DNA from: Clitoria ternatea | Taxonomy: Eukaryota > Streptophyta > Magnoliopsida > Fabales > Fabaceae | Length of the DNA: 64,000 nt | Reading direction: 5' to 3' | Assembly (NCBI GenBank): GCA_037962975.1 | Contig: CM075674.1 | Span: forward strand, 83,220,501 to 83,284,500 | Part shown: positions 11,681-23,568 of the stretch, piece after piece | Layout of the letters: every line of letters starts with the position of its first letter | Numbering within the stretch: the first letter of the stretch is position 1 | The notes under the pieces: model-generated | The model's database searches: none | What the model saw: only the letters and a program-made list of their open reading frames with translations | What the model was told of the DNA's origin: nothing | Translations under genes and position numbers: made by a program

Positions 11681-13674
11681 GAAACTTCAAAAGCCACGCC
11701 TTTCAGCCTTTTTCCACTTTCTCTTCCTCTCGCGGTCATCTTTTCGAGTGGTTTCTCATCCTCTCCATCTGTCCCAGTGTGCTCGTTGCTATTTTTGCCT
11801 GGTTCTTGATCGTTGCTTGTCCTGTTACTCTTTGCCCTATTGCTCTTGTATTTACGCAAGTTCTCTACCTCCTTTGGTCTTTTTCTTTCATCGTTTCTGT
11901 CAGGTAAGTCATCCCTATTTTTTTCTTTTTCATTTTCTCTTTCTTCGTTTGAACTATTTCTCATCTTCTCCATTTATCCCAGTGTGCTCGCTGCTTATCC
12001 CATTGTTCCAGTGTGCTCGTTGGCTTATCCCATTGTGCTCGTTGCTCGTTGCTTATCCCATTGTGCTCGTTGCTTGTTGCATTATCCTGTAGGTCGTCCC
12101 TCTTTTTACTAGTCACTATTTTTGTTGGTCCCTGTTTGAGTTAAATCTATTTTAAGTTATGTTGATGCGTTATATGGGTTTTGTGGACTGTTGAAAGGGG
12201 TTTCTGTCTCTGCTTTGTTGGTTGTATATATAATGTGCCTGTTCTATTCTGTTCTGGTTGTATGTATAATTACTTAGTTGTTATGCATACAACCAGAACA
12301 GTTTATTAAACTGTGATGCCTATGTTGTTAAACTGTGATGCTGAATAGTTTTTCCATTTTCCTGAAAATAGTTTCCCTTCCTCTGTTTTTATTTTCATCT
12401 GCTGAAATTTTTAATTTCTGTTTTATATTATGAAAAAAATCAGTTATGTATTTAATCTTTCAGTTCATCATACTTTATTCTATGTATTTATTTGTCTGGT
12501 TGTAATGGAACAAATACATGGTCTTGAAAGGGGGGAAGGCCTTACGGTTTTGCAGAAACCATGGAAAATTGGGTTAACATAGTAGTGATGGATGTGGGGA
12601 GGTGAAAGGGAAATACAAGAGAGAAGGGTTCTGAGTCAGGATTAAGTTAAGGCTAAATCAATGGATTAATCAAATCACCAAGAAGCATTTAAGCTTTGAA
12701 GTTCCAGGATTTTTTAACTAGAATTTATCTAATTTGTGTAACTTTTGTGCAGGATAAGAAATTAAAAAGAGTAAGAGTAACTTATTAAACTTGCATTGGA
12801 AATCACAAGTAGACTGCATTAATATTTATTTTACATGATTTGTTCTTCTTAAGTAGAATTTAACTAAATTCAACACCATGTCCATAAGCCGTAATCCATA
12901 AAATAAAAGTTCAAATCTAAAAATTCTCATAATCCATAATCCATCATCTAACACCATAGTTCTACTTGAAAATAATAGAATTTAAAAATATCATATTAAT
13001 TACTAAAAAAATTCTAAAGTTTGAACTTGCATTATAAACCAACACCATAATCCATAATCCATAATCCATACTCCAACACCATACTTCTACTTCAAGATAA
13101 CATAAATTAAAAACATCATACTATTTTAGGAAAAAAGTTAACTAAATTATTATCTGTTTTATTTCTGTTATTGTTGGTTACTCTTATATGTTATGTTTAT
13201 TGCTGTTGTATGTGTGTGGTTGTTAACTAGTATGAAAGTTGTGCATATGAGTAAACCGTAGTTCCCCGTTTGAGATTCGACACAAATGGTCATTAAATCA
13301 ATTAATGTCATCGTTTGTGTTGAATCTTGAATTGTCCGTTTGGACAGTTTGGGATGAACAATTATTTTTTATACGTCATTGTTAGTATGTACAAGTTAGG
13401 AGTTATTTTAAAATTTGATAAAATTTTGGTAACTTGTATTTTGTGTTGTTCTCTGGGTGCATATTTGGTTGTGGTTGAATTTGATTTGACCACTCTCATT
13501 TTGTGTACTTAGAGACCAATGCGAAATGCTGCCGAAATTTCGTCGAATTTTAAAATAAGTCCTAACCTGTATATATGAATGACGTATAAAAATAATTGTC
13601 ATGCTGAATGGGTATAGGACCACCACCTTTGTATAAAAAGTGAGGTTGATCATAGCACCTTGTAAACAGTTGGT
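11681..13674. other. CACTA 5' non-coding region, no gene
   Basis: It holds a pyrimidine-rich stretch (11690-12100) with short GTGCTCGTTGC repeats, and two clusters of ATAATCCAT repeats (12890-12945 and 13045-13080). It probably includes the promoter and leader of the transposase gene; I could not place a TATA box with confidence. Open frames in it are compositional. Confidence 0.5.
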
Positions 13675-15963
13675 ATGGATCGGAGTTGGATTTCTGCGTC
13701 ACGCCTAAGTCTGGAGTACGAGGGGGGAGTTGAATCATTTATAGAATTCGTAGCGAGGAATGCAGTGGGGGTGAATGGAAAGTATTTTTGCCCTTGTGTT
13801 AAATGCTTCAACCTGCGTCGGGTAGACTTGGAAGAGGTGCGAGAACATCTACTGTGTGACGGTTTTCTACGTAGTTATACGCGTTGGATATGGCATGGTG
13901 AAGATGTGGTGGTGCCAAGTAACAGCTCTCAGACTAAAAATCGAAGCTCGATGCATGACAACGATGTCGACATGGATGACCGACTCGAGGATATGATCCG
14001 TGATGTAGGGGTAGAAGGTTTTAAGAAAGCTCATGTATATACAACTCTGTGTCAGGACTCTGAGCAGCCGTTGTATCCAAACTGCGTCAATTTCATGAGG
14101 TTATCAGCTGTTTTGCGGTTGTTTAATTTGAAGGCCATAAACGGGTGGACGGATAAAAGTTTCACTGACTTACTGAAGTTGTTGAAAGAAATGCTCCCAG
14201 CTGGAAACACCTTGCCGAAAAGTAACTATGAGGCCAAAAAGGTGTTGTGTCCTATGGGTTTGGGGTATGAGAAAATACATGCATGCCCAAATGATTGTGT
14301 ATTATTCCAGGGTGAGTTAGAAATGCTACATCGATGTCCTAGATGTGGGGTGTCACGGTATAAGAAGAAAGAGGCGGATTCTGATGAGGTATGCACTAAA
14401 GGGTCTCCTGCAAAGGTGTTGTGGTATCTACCTATAGTTCCAAGACTAAAGCGTCTGTTTGCCAATGCAGATGATGCAAAACTTATGAGATGGCATGCTG
14501 ATGAGAGGGTTGTTGATGGACTACTTAGGCATCCGGCCGATGGGTCGCAATGGAAGAAAATGGATAGGATTTTTCCAGAATTTGCCAATGAACCAAGAAA
14601 TGTTAGGCTTGCACTAGCCACAGACGGCATGAACCCGTTTGGGAACCTGAGCACAAACCATAGTTCGTGGCTTGTTTTGTTGTTTGTTTATAACTTGCCG
14701 CCATGGTTGTGCATGAAGCGAAAATATGTGATGTTATCAATGATGATTTCTGGTCCACGACAACCGGGGAACGACATTGATGTATATTTAACTCCATTGG
14801 TTGAAGATCTCAAAAGGTTGTGGGAAGACGGGGTTGAAGTGTTTGATGGGTTTACCGGGCGATCATTCAAATTGCGTGCCATATTATTTTGCACAATCAA
14901 TGACTTTCCAGCGTATGGTAACTTATCTGGGTACAGTGTGAAGGGTCATAAAGCTTGTCCAGTATGTGAGGAGGGGACTAGTTCTGTGCGGTTGCATCAT
15001 GGCAGGAAAAATGTTTATCTTCGACATCGAAGGTTTCTTAAAGTGAATCATCCGTTTTGAAGGTTGAAGAAGTCGTTTAACGGTGCCCAAGATTTTGAAA
15101 TGGCTCCTCCACCACTATCTGGTCGCCAGGCATATGAAAAGGTGAAGGACGTCAACGTGCAATTTGGTAAGTGTGAAGAGCATGCCATGTGCTGATGTCC
15201 TTCAGGCACACTTGTATATTTTAAACAACACGGACGATGTGCAACCGTATCTAGCCACACACAAGGAGCTAGTCAAGAAAACCAACCCTAAAATGACTGA
15301 AAAGTGGTTGTTGAATGAACACAACAAGAGTTTCATGCAGTGGTTCCAAAAGACTGTCCTGAAAGATGCATCTGCATCCTCGACATTACATCGACTAGCA
15401 CAGGGCCCGAACTTTGATGTCCTCACCTTTTGTGGGTATGACATAACTATTCGTTTTATACAAGGACACAGGATGAAAAGAGTACAAATCAAAACAGTGG
15501 AGTGATGGTTGTGGCTCAGTCAATGCATTTCTCAACTGCAAAGGACAACAACCCTGTGATGGCGGAGTCATGCTACTTTGGTGTGATTGAAGATATATGG
15601 GAAGTTGATTACGGTCCCTTCACCGTTCTTGTGTTTAAATGAAAATGGGTTGACAATAAGAACGGTGTCACAACTGATGATTTAGGAGTTACGTTGGTGG
15701 ACCTCAACAAGATCGGGCATAAGGAAGAACCATTCATAATGGCAACGCAGGTGAAGCAAGTTTTTTATGTGGCTGACCCAGCTGACAAACAGTGGTCAAT
15801 TGTTATCCAAGGTAGACACATTGGAGACCCCAATCTTGATATTATGGACATTCCATCAACTACAACACGTATTCCAACATCTATCGTGGAACATGACATA
15901 GATGATGTAGTTGCCAGTCGTCATGACCACCATGAGGGCTTGTGGGAAAATATTTCATCTTAA
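13675..15963 (+). pseudogene. TNPD-type CACTA transposase, broken and internally deleted
   Basis: The start at 13675 (MDRSWISASRLSLEYEGGV) is that of plant CACTA transposases. Residues 1-75 match the transposase-associated zinc-binding domain (KYFCPCVKCFNLR, then the HLLCDGFLRSY block and WIWHGE). From about residue 180 the tnp2 domain follows: ALATDGMNPFGNLS, the WLVLLFVYNLPPWLCMKRKY block, SMMISGPRQPGNDIDVYL and GYSVKGHKACPVC. A TGA at 15058 interrupts the RRLKKSFNG block, and soon after 15160 several hundred residues of the catalytic half are missing. The C-terminal part resumes at 15206 (LYILNNTDDVQPYLATHKEL, NEHNKSFMQWF, ..LVDLNKIGHKEEPFIMATQ) with a frameshift near 15450 and a TGA at 15640, ending at 15961. 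The protein would cut and join element ends; this copy cannot. Confidence 0.9.
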
Positions 15964-16077
15964 TAGGGTATTAATCTTGTTGGTGATTCATTTTATTACA
16001 TGTTATATTAGTTATTCGTTGTTTTAAATGTTATATTAAATATTTGACAGTTTTTTTCCTTGTTTGGACAGATACTC

Positions 16078-19000
16078 ATGGCTGACCAGGATGGACGATC
16101 CAGGTCCGACTCACAGGCCAGTGGTTCCTCTGCTCGGAAGAGTAGAGGTGTTACCCGGATGCCAGACGTCGTACGTAGGCGTCACCGGGGAGAGAGGCCA
16201 GTTGTTGACATGGATGTCAACACCGGTAGATTCAGTGGACCGCATGCCATGAAGCTTAGCAGTTATCTAGGGGTTGTGGTACGGTCGAAGGTGTCCATCA
16301 TTATCCCCGACTGGGATAGTGTCGAGGAAGTAGTGAAGAACCAGCTATAGAGTGATGTTCTGGTAACTTATGTATTATTTAAGTTTTATTTTAGTGTATT
16401 ATTTCATGTAACTCTTAATAAGGACTCCTTTATGGACTAACTCCTTTCATGTAGGATTCTTTTGAGATACCATCTTCCGACATAGCGAGGAGGAAGGTCC
16501 TCGGTATCATGGCTGAGCGATGGAGATCGTTCAAATCCATACTCACCACGAGGTATATTGAACTTTAAATTATTAATCAACGCTTCACCAAATTGTATGA
16601 ATACTTAGTTTAAATGTACCTTTCATTGTAGGTATGTATTCGGGGACGACCAAGGAAAGTTCCCTGGAGAGAAGTATCCATTCATCGATCAGGAGACCTG
16701 GGATGCTTTTGTTGCATCTAGACATTCTGCCGAGTTTCAGGTACATTGGTTTTTAGATGATTAAATAATATGTATAATTTATACGGCTAACTGTGAATTT
16801 TTTTTTTCTTGTTGTAGGAGACCAGAAAGAAAGCCAAGGAGACTAAGAAGCTAAATGACTGCCCACACACACTGTCACGTGGGGGTTACCGTAGGTTGGA
16901 GGAGCGGCTGGCACAGGAGAGGCTGAGTCAGTGTCAGACTGACACTGGTATTGTGGATCCCCCTTCCCCACCTGCACGCCACGACAAATGGAAGCGGGCT
17001 AGGATGAAGAAGAGTGGGGAATACACTTCCTCACAGGCTCAGGAGGTTGCCTCACGGATAGTAAGTATTCCCCTTTATATCAGTGTCTGTTTTTCAGTTT
17101 ACGTGAAGGAAGTGAATACTAACTTGTTTGGTTTCAGGATTCCTTGGTTGAGCAATCAACCCAAGGGTCTTTCGTAGCCCATGGACGGGAGGATATATTG
17201 ACTACCGCCATTGGCAGGCCAGAGCACCCAGGAAGAGTGCGTGCTATTGGTCGAGGTGTAGGTAAGTGCTAACTAACTCTATGCCTTCATTTTGTTATCT
17301 GTTAAACAATTATGGGCTAATCATTCACATTTTACAGGCCTCCGCGCCTATTACGGTGCTCCCGACCCTGCCCCATCCCTTGAGCAAATAGTGGAGCAAA
17401 AGGTGGCTGTTGTGAAGGCTGAGTACCAGGAGAAGATATCTAGGCTCCACCAGGAGATGGCCCGATTCAGGGAGGAGATGAAGGCCTCACTCAGCCACCA
17501 CCAGGAGACTACTACACCAGCCAGCGACCCACAGGTTACATTCTTTATTTATTTTCCTCAATTTTATTGTTTGTAATCACTTTCATTGTTGAATAACTTC
17601 TGCTTGATGTGTAAATATGTAGGTACGGAAGGTTAGCACTAAGGGGTCGTGCGCTGCGGCTGACCCTGAGGATGACGGGGTCGAGCCACCAGACACCCGT
17701 CAATGTGACCTGTTCATTGACGGGTCGGAGGAGCCAGTTGCCACTGGTATGGTGCACAACTTAGGCCCTGTGGTTCACCATCAGACATTACCTGATGGTA
17801 TGTCCAGGGTCTCGGTTGTGCTCGTCCTCGAGGAGGATACTGCTGTGCCAGTGGCAACTCAGGAGGTGAAGACCGTCGGTCAGGCGGTGGGCCACTTTCT
17901 GATGTGGCCCAACAGACTTCTCGTGATTGCCCCTAGACAGGTAAAAACCCTAAACACTAACTAGCTTTATTTCCTTGTCAATTATGGTACAAAATATGAT
18001 GGTTGTCAATTGTTCAACAGGAACAGCCATTGAAGAAGTCAGACCCGGCCAAGGATCCCGTCCGGATGCTATGGCGCATCGGGTATGAGCAAGCTAACGA
18101 CACTGTTCAGGTCCCATGGCAGCCACTAGTGTTCGGCCATCCCAGTGCTCTTCCAGTTTACGTTACAAATTCTGACATTTGTGACATTATTACGGGGACG
18201 TCGATGCTGAACGGCTCCATCTTTCAGTTGTGGGAGCTGTAAGTATATCCTTGTTTTGTCCAATTTTTTCATTATACAAGTTATTTGTCGCTAACCATGT
18301 CTTAACTTGTTTAGGTTTCTGGCAAAACTCTCAGTGGACTTGGGTTTCCAAGGAACTTACGGTTTCTTAGAGCCCTCTCTCATACAGAGGCAAGGAAACA
18401 CCTCGCAGAACACCCAGACATACATCCAGAATTGGATGTTTGAGTCTGGGAAGTCTATATACATGGGCCCCTATCATAAAGGGTAATACTCTATTCCATA
18501 ATTATTGTCATGATATTTTGCATTTTGAAGTCTCACTTATCACTCGTAACTGCAGGGTTCACTGGACGCTTCTGGTGATCTGTCCGAAAGACTATCTTGC
18601 TCTGTACTTTGATAGTTTGCACAAAACAGCTCCACAAGAGCTGAAAGATATAGTAGACCGGTAAGTTCATCCCTAAACAATAACCACAAATTCGATTACA
18701 TCATTTTTAGAACTATACAATTCTAACTTATCTTGTGTTTTGTTTGACGCAGGGCGGTGGTTGGATACAATGTACTGATTGGAAACAAGCCCAAAGGAAA
18801 AACAGTTGTATGGGTGTACCCAAAAGTAAGTCAATCGTATTCATTCAAATCTTCAGTACGTGTTTTTTAAGTTCTGAATTCACTTATTCTATACTATATG
18901 TCCATTGTAGTCTTACAGGCAGAAGGGTTCCTTTGAGTGTGGCTATTTCGTCATGCACACTATGCTGACCATTGTCCAACATCATTTAGTAGATGGATGG

Positions 19001-19192
19001 ACAGAGGTAATTCTCATCACCGTGTCAATTTCTCCAATTTCATCAATTTCATGTAATAAATAAAGCTTTTGTTCTAATTGTTTTGTGCATTGTTTGCAGT
19101 ACTTTAATGACCGGTCATATTTCCCAAAGGAACTTGTGGATGATGTTAGAAGGCAATGGGCCTCACACTTCATTGAACTTACGCAAAGCTAG
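16078..19192 (+). CDS. CACTA second gene: TNPA-like region plus Ulp1-type C48 protease, 13 exons
   Basis: Exons read from GT-AG junctions that keep frame: 16078-16362, 16455-16552, 16632-16740, 16818-17060, 17138-17261, 17338-17534, 17623-17940, 18021-18238, 18315-18482, 18556-18660, 18753-18825, 18911-19006, 19100-19192. The N-terminal third has a basic, plant-transposase-like segment (exons 2-4: ERWRSFKSILTTRYVFGDD, ..FPFIDQETWDAFV-like, KKAKETKKLND). The middle has a coiled coil (KAEYQEKISRLHQEMARFRE) and a Lys-Ser-Asp-Pro linker. The C-terminal 200 residues are a Ulp1/C48 cysteine protease: VHWTLLVI (His), LYFDSLH (Asp), and YRQKGSFECGYFVM with Gln six residues before Cys. Ulp-like domains are known passengers of plant CACTA and Mutator elements; they would cut SUMO-like conjugates, but substrate is unknown. 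One in-frame TAG (16348-16350) lies in exon 1, twelve bases before the donor. Confidence 0.75.
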
Positions 19193-19444
19193 ATATAGGA
19201 TCTTTATTCTTTTATATATGTATGTAGTAGGATTTAGGGTTTACTTTTATTAGATTACATTCAACTTAATTGTATATACTTTCAATTTTTAGGTTGTTAT
19301 GAATTGATATAGAAAATAAATTGTTATATATATACATACGATTCTTTCGGCATAGTGTTGCTGTGGCATACTGTATACTGTACTGGTTTGTCTGAATGCA
19401 GGGTTGGGAAACGATAAAACAGAATGCATATTAAAAAAAAACCT

Positions 19445-20040
19445 CAGTATTTATTCACGGTTATGGCAACAACCGTGAAAAAAGACAACATTTTTCCACG
19501 GTTACTACCATAACCGTGGATATAGATACATTTTATCCACGGTTGTCCATCACAACCGTGAATATAAGTAGTTTGTAACTGAAACTAAACCATACTTATA
19601 TTCACGGTTATGATGGACAACCGTGGATAAAATGTATCTATATCCACGGTTGTCCATCATAACCGTGAATATAAATATGGTTTAGTTTCAGTTACAAACT
19701 ACATATATTCACGGTTTTGATGGACAGCCATGGATAAAATGTATCTATATCCACGGTTGTCCATCATAACCGTGAAGATAAGTATGGTTTAGTTTCAGTT
19801 ACAAACTGCTTATATTCACGGTTTTAATGGACAACCGTGGATAAAATGTATCTATATCCACGGTTGTTCTCGATAACCGTGAATATAAATAGTAAGTTAT
19901 ATTCACAGTTGTTCTTAACCGTGGTTAGATGTGATTTATTACCATGGTTGTTAACCGTGGTTAAAGACCATCATCTACTACCACGGCTTCAACAACCACG
20001 GTTCTTTAACCGTGAATAAAGGCCTTTTTTAACCGTGATT
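19445..20040. repeat. right subterminal hairpin array of CACTA element
   Basis: This has the same CCACGGTT/AACCGTGG core as the left array. A longer unit (GTTTCAGTTACAAACT, then a hairpin pair with GTATCTATATCCACGG) is repeated about three times between 19550 and 19870. The outermost part has shorter CCACGG motifs down to the inverted end. Confidence 0.9.
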
Positions 20041-20062
20041 ATATCCTTTTTTTCCACTAGTG
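20041..20062 (-). repeat. right terminal inverted repeat of CACTA element
   Basis: The minus strand reads CACTAGTGGAAAAA from 20062. It is followed by AAT on the plus strand, completing the target duplication. Confidence 0.95.
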
Positions 20063-20107
20063 AATATACTACTTTATGTATTTGTTTGGTTAAATTATTA
20101 TTTCAAT

Positions 20108-20578
20108 CATGTTATTTTTAGTAAATTTTAAGTTAAATCTCTAACTTTTTTAAAGTCATCTCCTGTCTTTTTAAAATGTTTAAGTTAAGTCTTATCCGTC
20201 TAATTTTTACTAACTCTGTTAATGAAGTCATGATATAATCGTAGTCATATCCTCATTTACTGATTATGAAACACCATAACACATGTCGGATGTTGGACAT
20301 AATAACATTACAACTCCACATGTCAAATGTTTATTGATTGAAGAGAAAATGTCACATGATGTCGTCAACAAACATTTGACATATGGAGTAGTCACATCAC
20401 CCTCATCTCGCATAAATTAACTATGTCACTAGGGCTAATGACACGTCAAGTCTATATTAATGGAGTTAGTAAAAAAATGGACTAAGAAGACCTAATTAAA
20501 ATATTTTATAAGATATAAGACCTAACAAACTAAAAAAGTTAGGGAACTAAATTAAATTTTATTGAAAAGATAGATGAC
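20108..20578. mobile_element. Inverted-repeat MITE-like element
   Basis: The left side (about 20108-20220) pairs with the right side (about 20465-20578) in inverted orientation over roughly 110 bp; landmarks are TCTCTAACTTTTTT/AAAAAAGTTAGGGA and TTTTTACTAACTCTGTTAAT / its inverse near 20458. A second inner hairpin (CATGTCAAATGTTT / AAACATTTGACATATGG) lies at 20317-20385. Long inverted arms without coding content suggest a Mutator-type MITE. I found no unambiguous target duplication. Confidence 0.6.
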
Positions 20579-20644
20579 ACTAGTAGTGATTTAGCCATTT
20601 TGTTTTGATTTCAAGTTTATCTTTCCTTAATATACTCCCTCTAG

Positions 20645-21110
20645 TAGGGATGTCAATGGGACAAGGTAGGTGCGGGTAATATGATATTCGTACTCGTACA
20701 CGCGAGTATAATAGTGGGTACGGGTATCCACAGGTAGGAAAATAGATATTCGTAGGTATTTATTTGTTTTTTATATTTTAAAAAATTAACAATAATAATA
20801 AAGAATATATACTAAATATAATATTGATTCCTTATAATATGATATAAATTAATATTGTATAATATAATTACAATTTTAAGCATTAAAAATATTATCATTG
20901 AGCAGTATTATTTTTTTATCTCATTAATTATAAAATATAAAATGTCTTTATATTGAATATATTTAGTATAAAATAAATAGAAATACTAATACTGGTATCT
21001 GCGGGGCGGATAGTACAATATCTGTACATGCTCATTTAGAGAACTTATAGGTTACCCGTTATGGGTATATCCGTGGGTACCCATGGGTGTGAATTATTTT
21101 CTCATCCCTA
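20645..21110. mobile_element. hAT-type MITE, 466 bp, with 8-bp TSD
   Basis: The element starts TAGGGATG and ends CATCCCTA, and is flanked by CCCTCTAG on both sides (20637-20644 and 21111-21118), a perfect 8-bp duplication typical of hAT. Next to the ends lie GGGTA-rich blocks (GTACGGGTATCC near 20719; GGGTACCCATGGGTG near 21075). No coding content. Confidence 0.9.
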
Positions 21111-21235
21111 CCCTCTAGTTAAATTTTGAGAGATTTGTTTAATCTCTAATATAAGTAAAAATATCTTTTTTTAAATGTCATTAAATTCTTATGTACCAAA
21201 CATATTCTTCGGGAATACGTTTCCAAGACAGCTAA

Positions 21236-21480
21236 TACTACAAGAAAAATGATTTTAAAGCATGGGAGCATAAGAGACTTAATGTCAATGGTGTACTTAT
21301 CTCACTTATCATTGAGATACCTAATGGCGAGTTAAATTTGTGTTAGGCATGAGACTGACTCTGACGCCATTTTTAAATGCATGTACGATTTGTTCATTTG
21401 GATACATGAATGACCAAAATTTTAAAATCCTGACATAGGAGGGCATGAGACATGTAGTACGTCATTTTGGAGCCTTTATA
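21236..21480 (+). mobile_element. possible CACTA terminal fragment
   Basis: It starts TACTACAAGAAAAATGA, one base away from the common plant CACTA end CACTACAAGAAAA, and continues with a non-coding stretch. No second end or target duplication was seen, so this is a relic at best. Confidence 0.3.
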
Positions 21481-21934
21481 CACACCCCAATTCCTCCCTC
21501 CACCTCCACCATTCCCTTCCAAATTTTGTTAGTAATTGTTCTGTAAAAATTAAGAAGTACCGCAGCAACTGAGAAAGGAAATCTGACATATATTAAAAGA
21601 GAAGAACAAAACATCAGACTTTTTCATCAACCATATTACAATTTCAAACCTCAATAAAATATAACTATCCACTAACCTATGTTTCTATGAGTAAGCCACA
21701 TAAACCTTAATTGCTTGAATAAGCCTTAATTGCTTGAATAAGCCACATGAATCTTAACTACTTCCTAAAAATCAGAACAACACTTTGACAATTGAAACAA
21801 CAATTAAGAAAAACACTGAACTCCTAAAGCAACTTTCTAACAAAATTAAAAACTTTCTAAATTTATTTTTATGTGTTTCTTTAGATAGAGAAATCAATTC
21901 CATTCTCAAGGGCATATGTCACTATCTAATTGGT
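21481..21934. other. no gene seen; short direct repeat only
   Basis: AT-rich. It contains a short direct duplication of CTTAATTGCTTGAATAAGCC near 21705-21745 and nothing else I can name. Confidence 0.5.
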
Positions 21935-22200
21935 ATAATTAACTTGAAATGAAAAATTTATAACAGCCACCATATTCAAACCAAGGTCTTAAAAGGACAC
22001 ATCAAATTCGTTTACCACTAAAGCAAGACTCTTTTCATTATGCAAATGGTAAAATTAAATATATAGTATAACACTCAATATATTTCTAAAATGATTAATT
22101 ATAATATAATATACGGTTAATAATACAATGATTAATATATTTTTAATAATATTTAATATTTAAATAATAAATTTGATGAAATATTTATATATTTAAAATT
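21935..22200. repeat. left arm of AT-rich inverted repeat
   Basis: The reverse complement of this segment aligns with 50690-50950. Shared landmarks are CTTGGTTTGAAT vs CATGGTTTGAAT, AGTGGTAAACG vs AATGGTAAAGA, ATATAGTATAACACTCAATA vs its counterpart near 50800, and TTTTTAATAATATTTAATA. The two arms sit on opposite sides of the 27.9-kb Ty3 element that begins at 22708, so the arms were once close together. Confidence 0.75.
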
Positions 22201-22707
22201 ACATTTCTTATAGATATATTTATTAATATGTTAAACACTAATACAATTAAATATATTAAATATTATATTTTGAATTTTTTAATAATAATAATTATTGTTA
22301 AAAGTATAAATTATAATATATTACTAAATAATGTTATTATCAAATATATACTTAAATATGATTATTATAAATACATCATTAAATATATTTTAAAATATAT
22401 TGTTATTACTAAATACATTATTACTAAAAATAAAATATATTAATAAATATATAAGTATTATGAAATATATTTCTAAATATAGTATAATTAAAAATAATTA
22501 TTAAACATACTTTTAATAATTTTATAATTATTAAATAAAATTAAAATATATTATTCAATATATTTAATAGTATTCATAATGTTTAACATATTATTAAATA
22601 TTTTGAATTGAAAAATATTTTAAAAATATACAAGTGTTTAAAACACATAGCATATTTTAAATGTATTTAATATAATATATGGTTTACTAATATATTTAAA
22701 TAATACA
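22201..22707. other. extremely AT-rich stretch, no gene
   Basis: Almost pure A/T (TAATATATTTAAATA-like) and part of the inverted-repeat host sequence. ATACA at 22703-22707 is the left target site of the element that follows (ATACC on the right at 50590-50594, four of five identical). Confidence 0.7.
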
Positions 22708-23505
22708 TGATCCAGTCTGGATACCGGCCCTAAGGTTAAGAGGTCATCTTAGCCGTCCTATAGTTTAACCGGTATTATAGGATAATGATCCGGTCGGCAA
22801 ATATATGATGCAAGTCTCTCCTACACCGGTCATCCGAAGTAACGTCCGAGACACCGGATACTTTATCCGATCTCATTCATCTATCACCTAAAACCGTTTG
22901 CCTCAGTGTCATAACGAGATAAGAGGAGTCATTACTTAACGAGATAGATATTCTGCACAACGGAATATGTCTCTTTCATTCACCAAAAGGATTAGGTACA
23001 ATCACAGGCGTAATTTACGAAAAAGGTAATTATCCTTCATCCCTATGTCAGAATCGTACACTGAAAATTGACCTACCCCCTGGCATATTTTGAATACTGA
23101 GCCACTCTGATTGACACTCTATACACGGTATCAGAACCTATGGGCCCACCTACATCCAACGATTCATTTTCCACGTTCGACTATAAATAGCACATTCCAA
23201 TACATATGCAAGGTTAAGTTGTTCTAACTCTCATCTTGTTATTGCATTGCTTAAGTATTCACAGAGTTCTTATACACTCTTCTAACTTGAGCGTCAGAGA
23301 ATCTTCGTAGGTGACACCACCTTTCACCCACTCCAACGCGAAACTCTGGTGTGAAGGATCTCCAGGACAACGAGGCCGGTTTCTCCCACTGAGAGGCCGG
23401 ATTACAATACCGGATACCCACTGTACCGGTGTATAAACACTAAAATATATATACTTTTGTGGCTGGTCCCATACCGGATCCTAGACCCCGGTCCAGACCA
23501 GTTCA
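22708..23505 (+). repeat. 5' LTR of gag-only element
   Basis: 798 bp, TGATCCAG..CCAGTTCA. TATA box CTATAAATAG at 23181-23190. It is the same family as the LTRs at 4404 and 61374. Confidence 0.92.
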
Positions 23506-23525
23506 TTGGCACGCCCAGTGGGACT
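23506..23525 (+). other. primer-binding site of gag-only element
   Basis: TTGGCACGCCCAGTGGGACT immediately follows the LTR and matches the block after the LTR at 4404 with one change. Confidence 0.75.
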
Positions 23526-23568
23526 CGGTAGAGTTATTCCCACTTTCTGTAGAAGTTAGTAGTCGACC

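Larger units (their letters stand above)
11137..20062 (+). mobile_element. complete CACTA (En/Spm) DNA transposon, 8.9 kb
   Basis: The element starts CACTAGTGGAAAAA at 11137 and ends with its inverse at 20062; the inverted ends match over 22 bp with one mismatch. It is flanked by AAT at 11134-11136 and 20063-20065, the 3-bp target duplication of CACTA elements. Both ends carry arrays of short inverted motifs, the usual binding sites for the TNPA-type protein. Inside are a TNPD-type transposase gene (broken) and a multi-exon gene with TNPA-like and Ulp1-like parts, both on the plus strand. The transposase damage makes this copy non-autonomous, but its ends look intact, so it could still be moved by a related element. 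Confidence 0.95.

Noticed and set aside
11650..12112. Overlapping frames of 99-114 codons at the left part of the CACTA element
   Set aside because: Pyrimidine-rich leader sequence with short repeats; no start or domain support and conflicting frames on both strands.
22228..22443. 71-codon Ile/Asn/Tyr-rich frame
   Set aside because: Product of nearly pure AT sequence.
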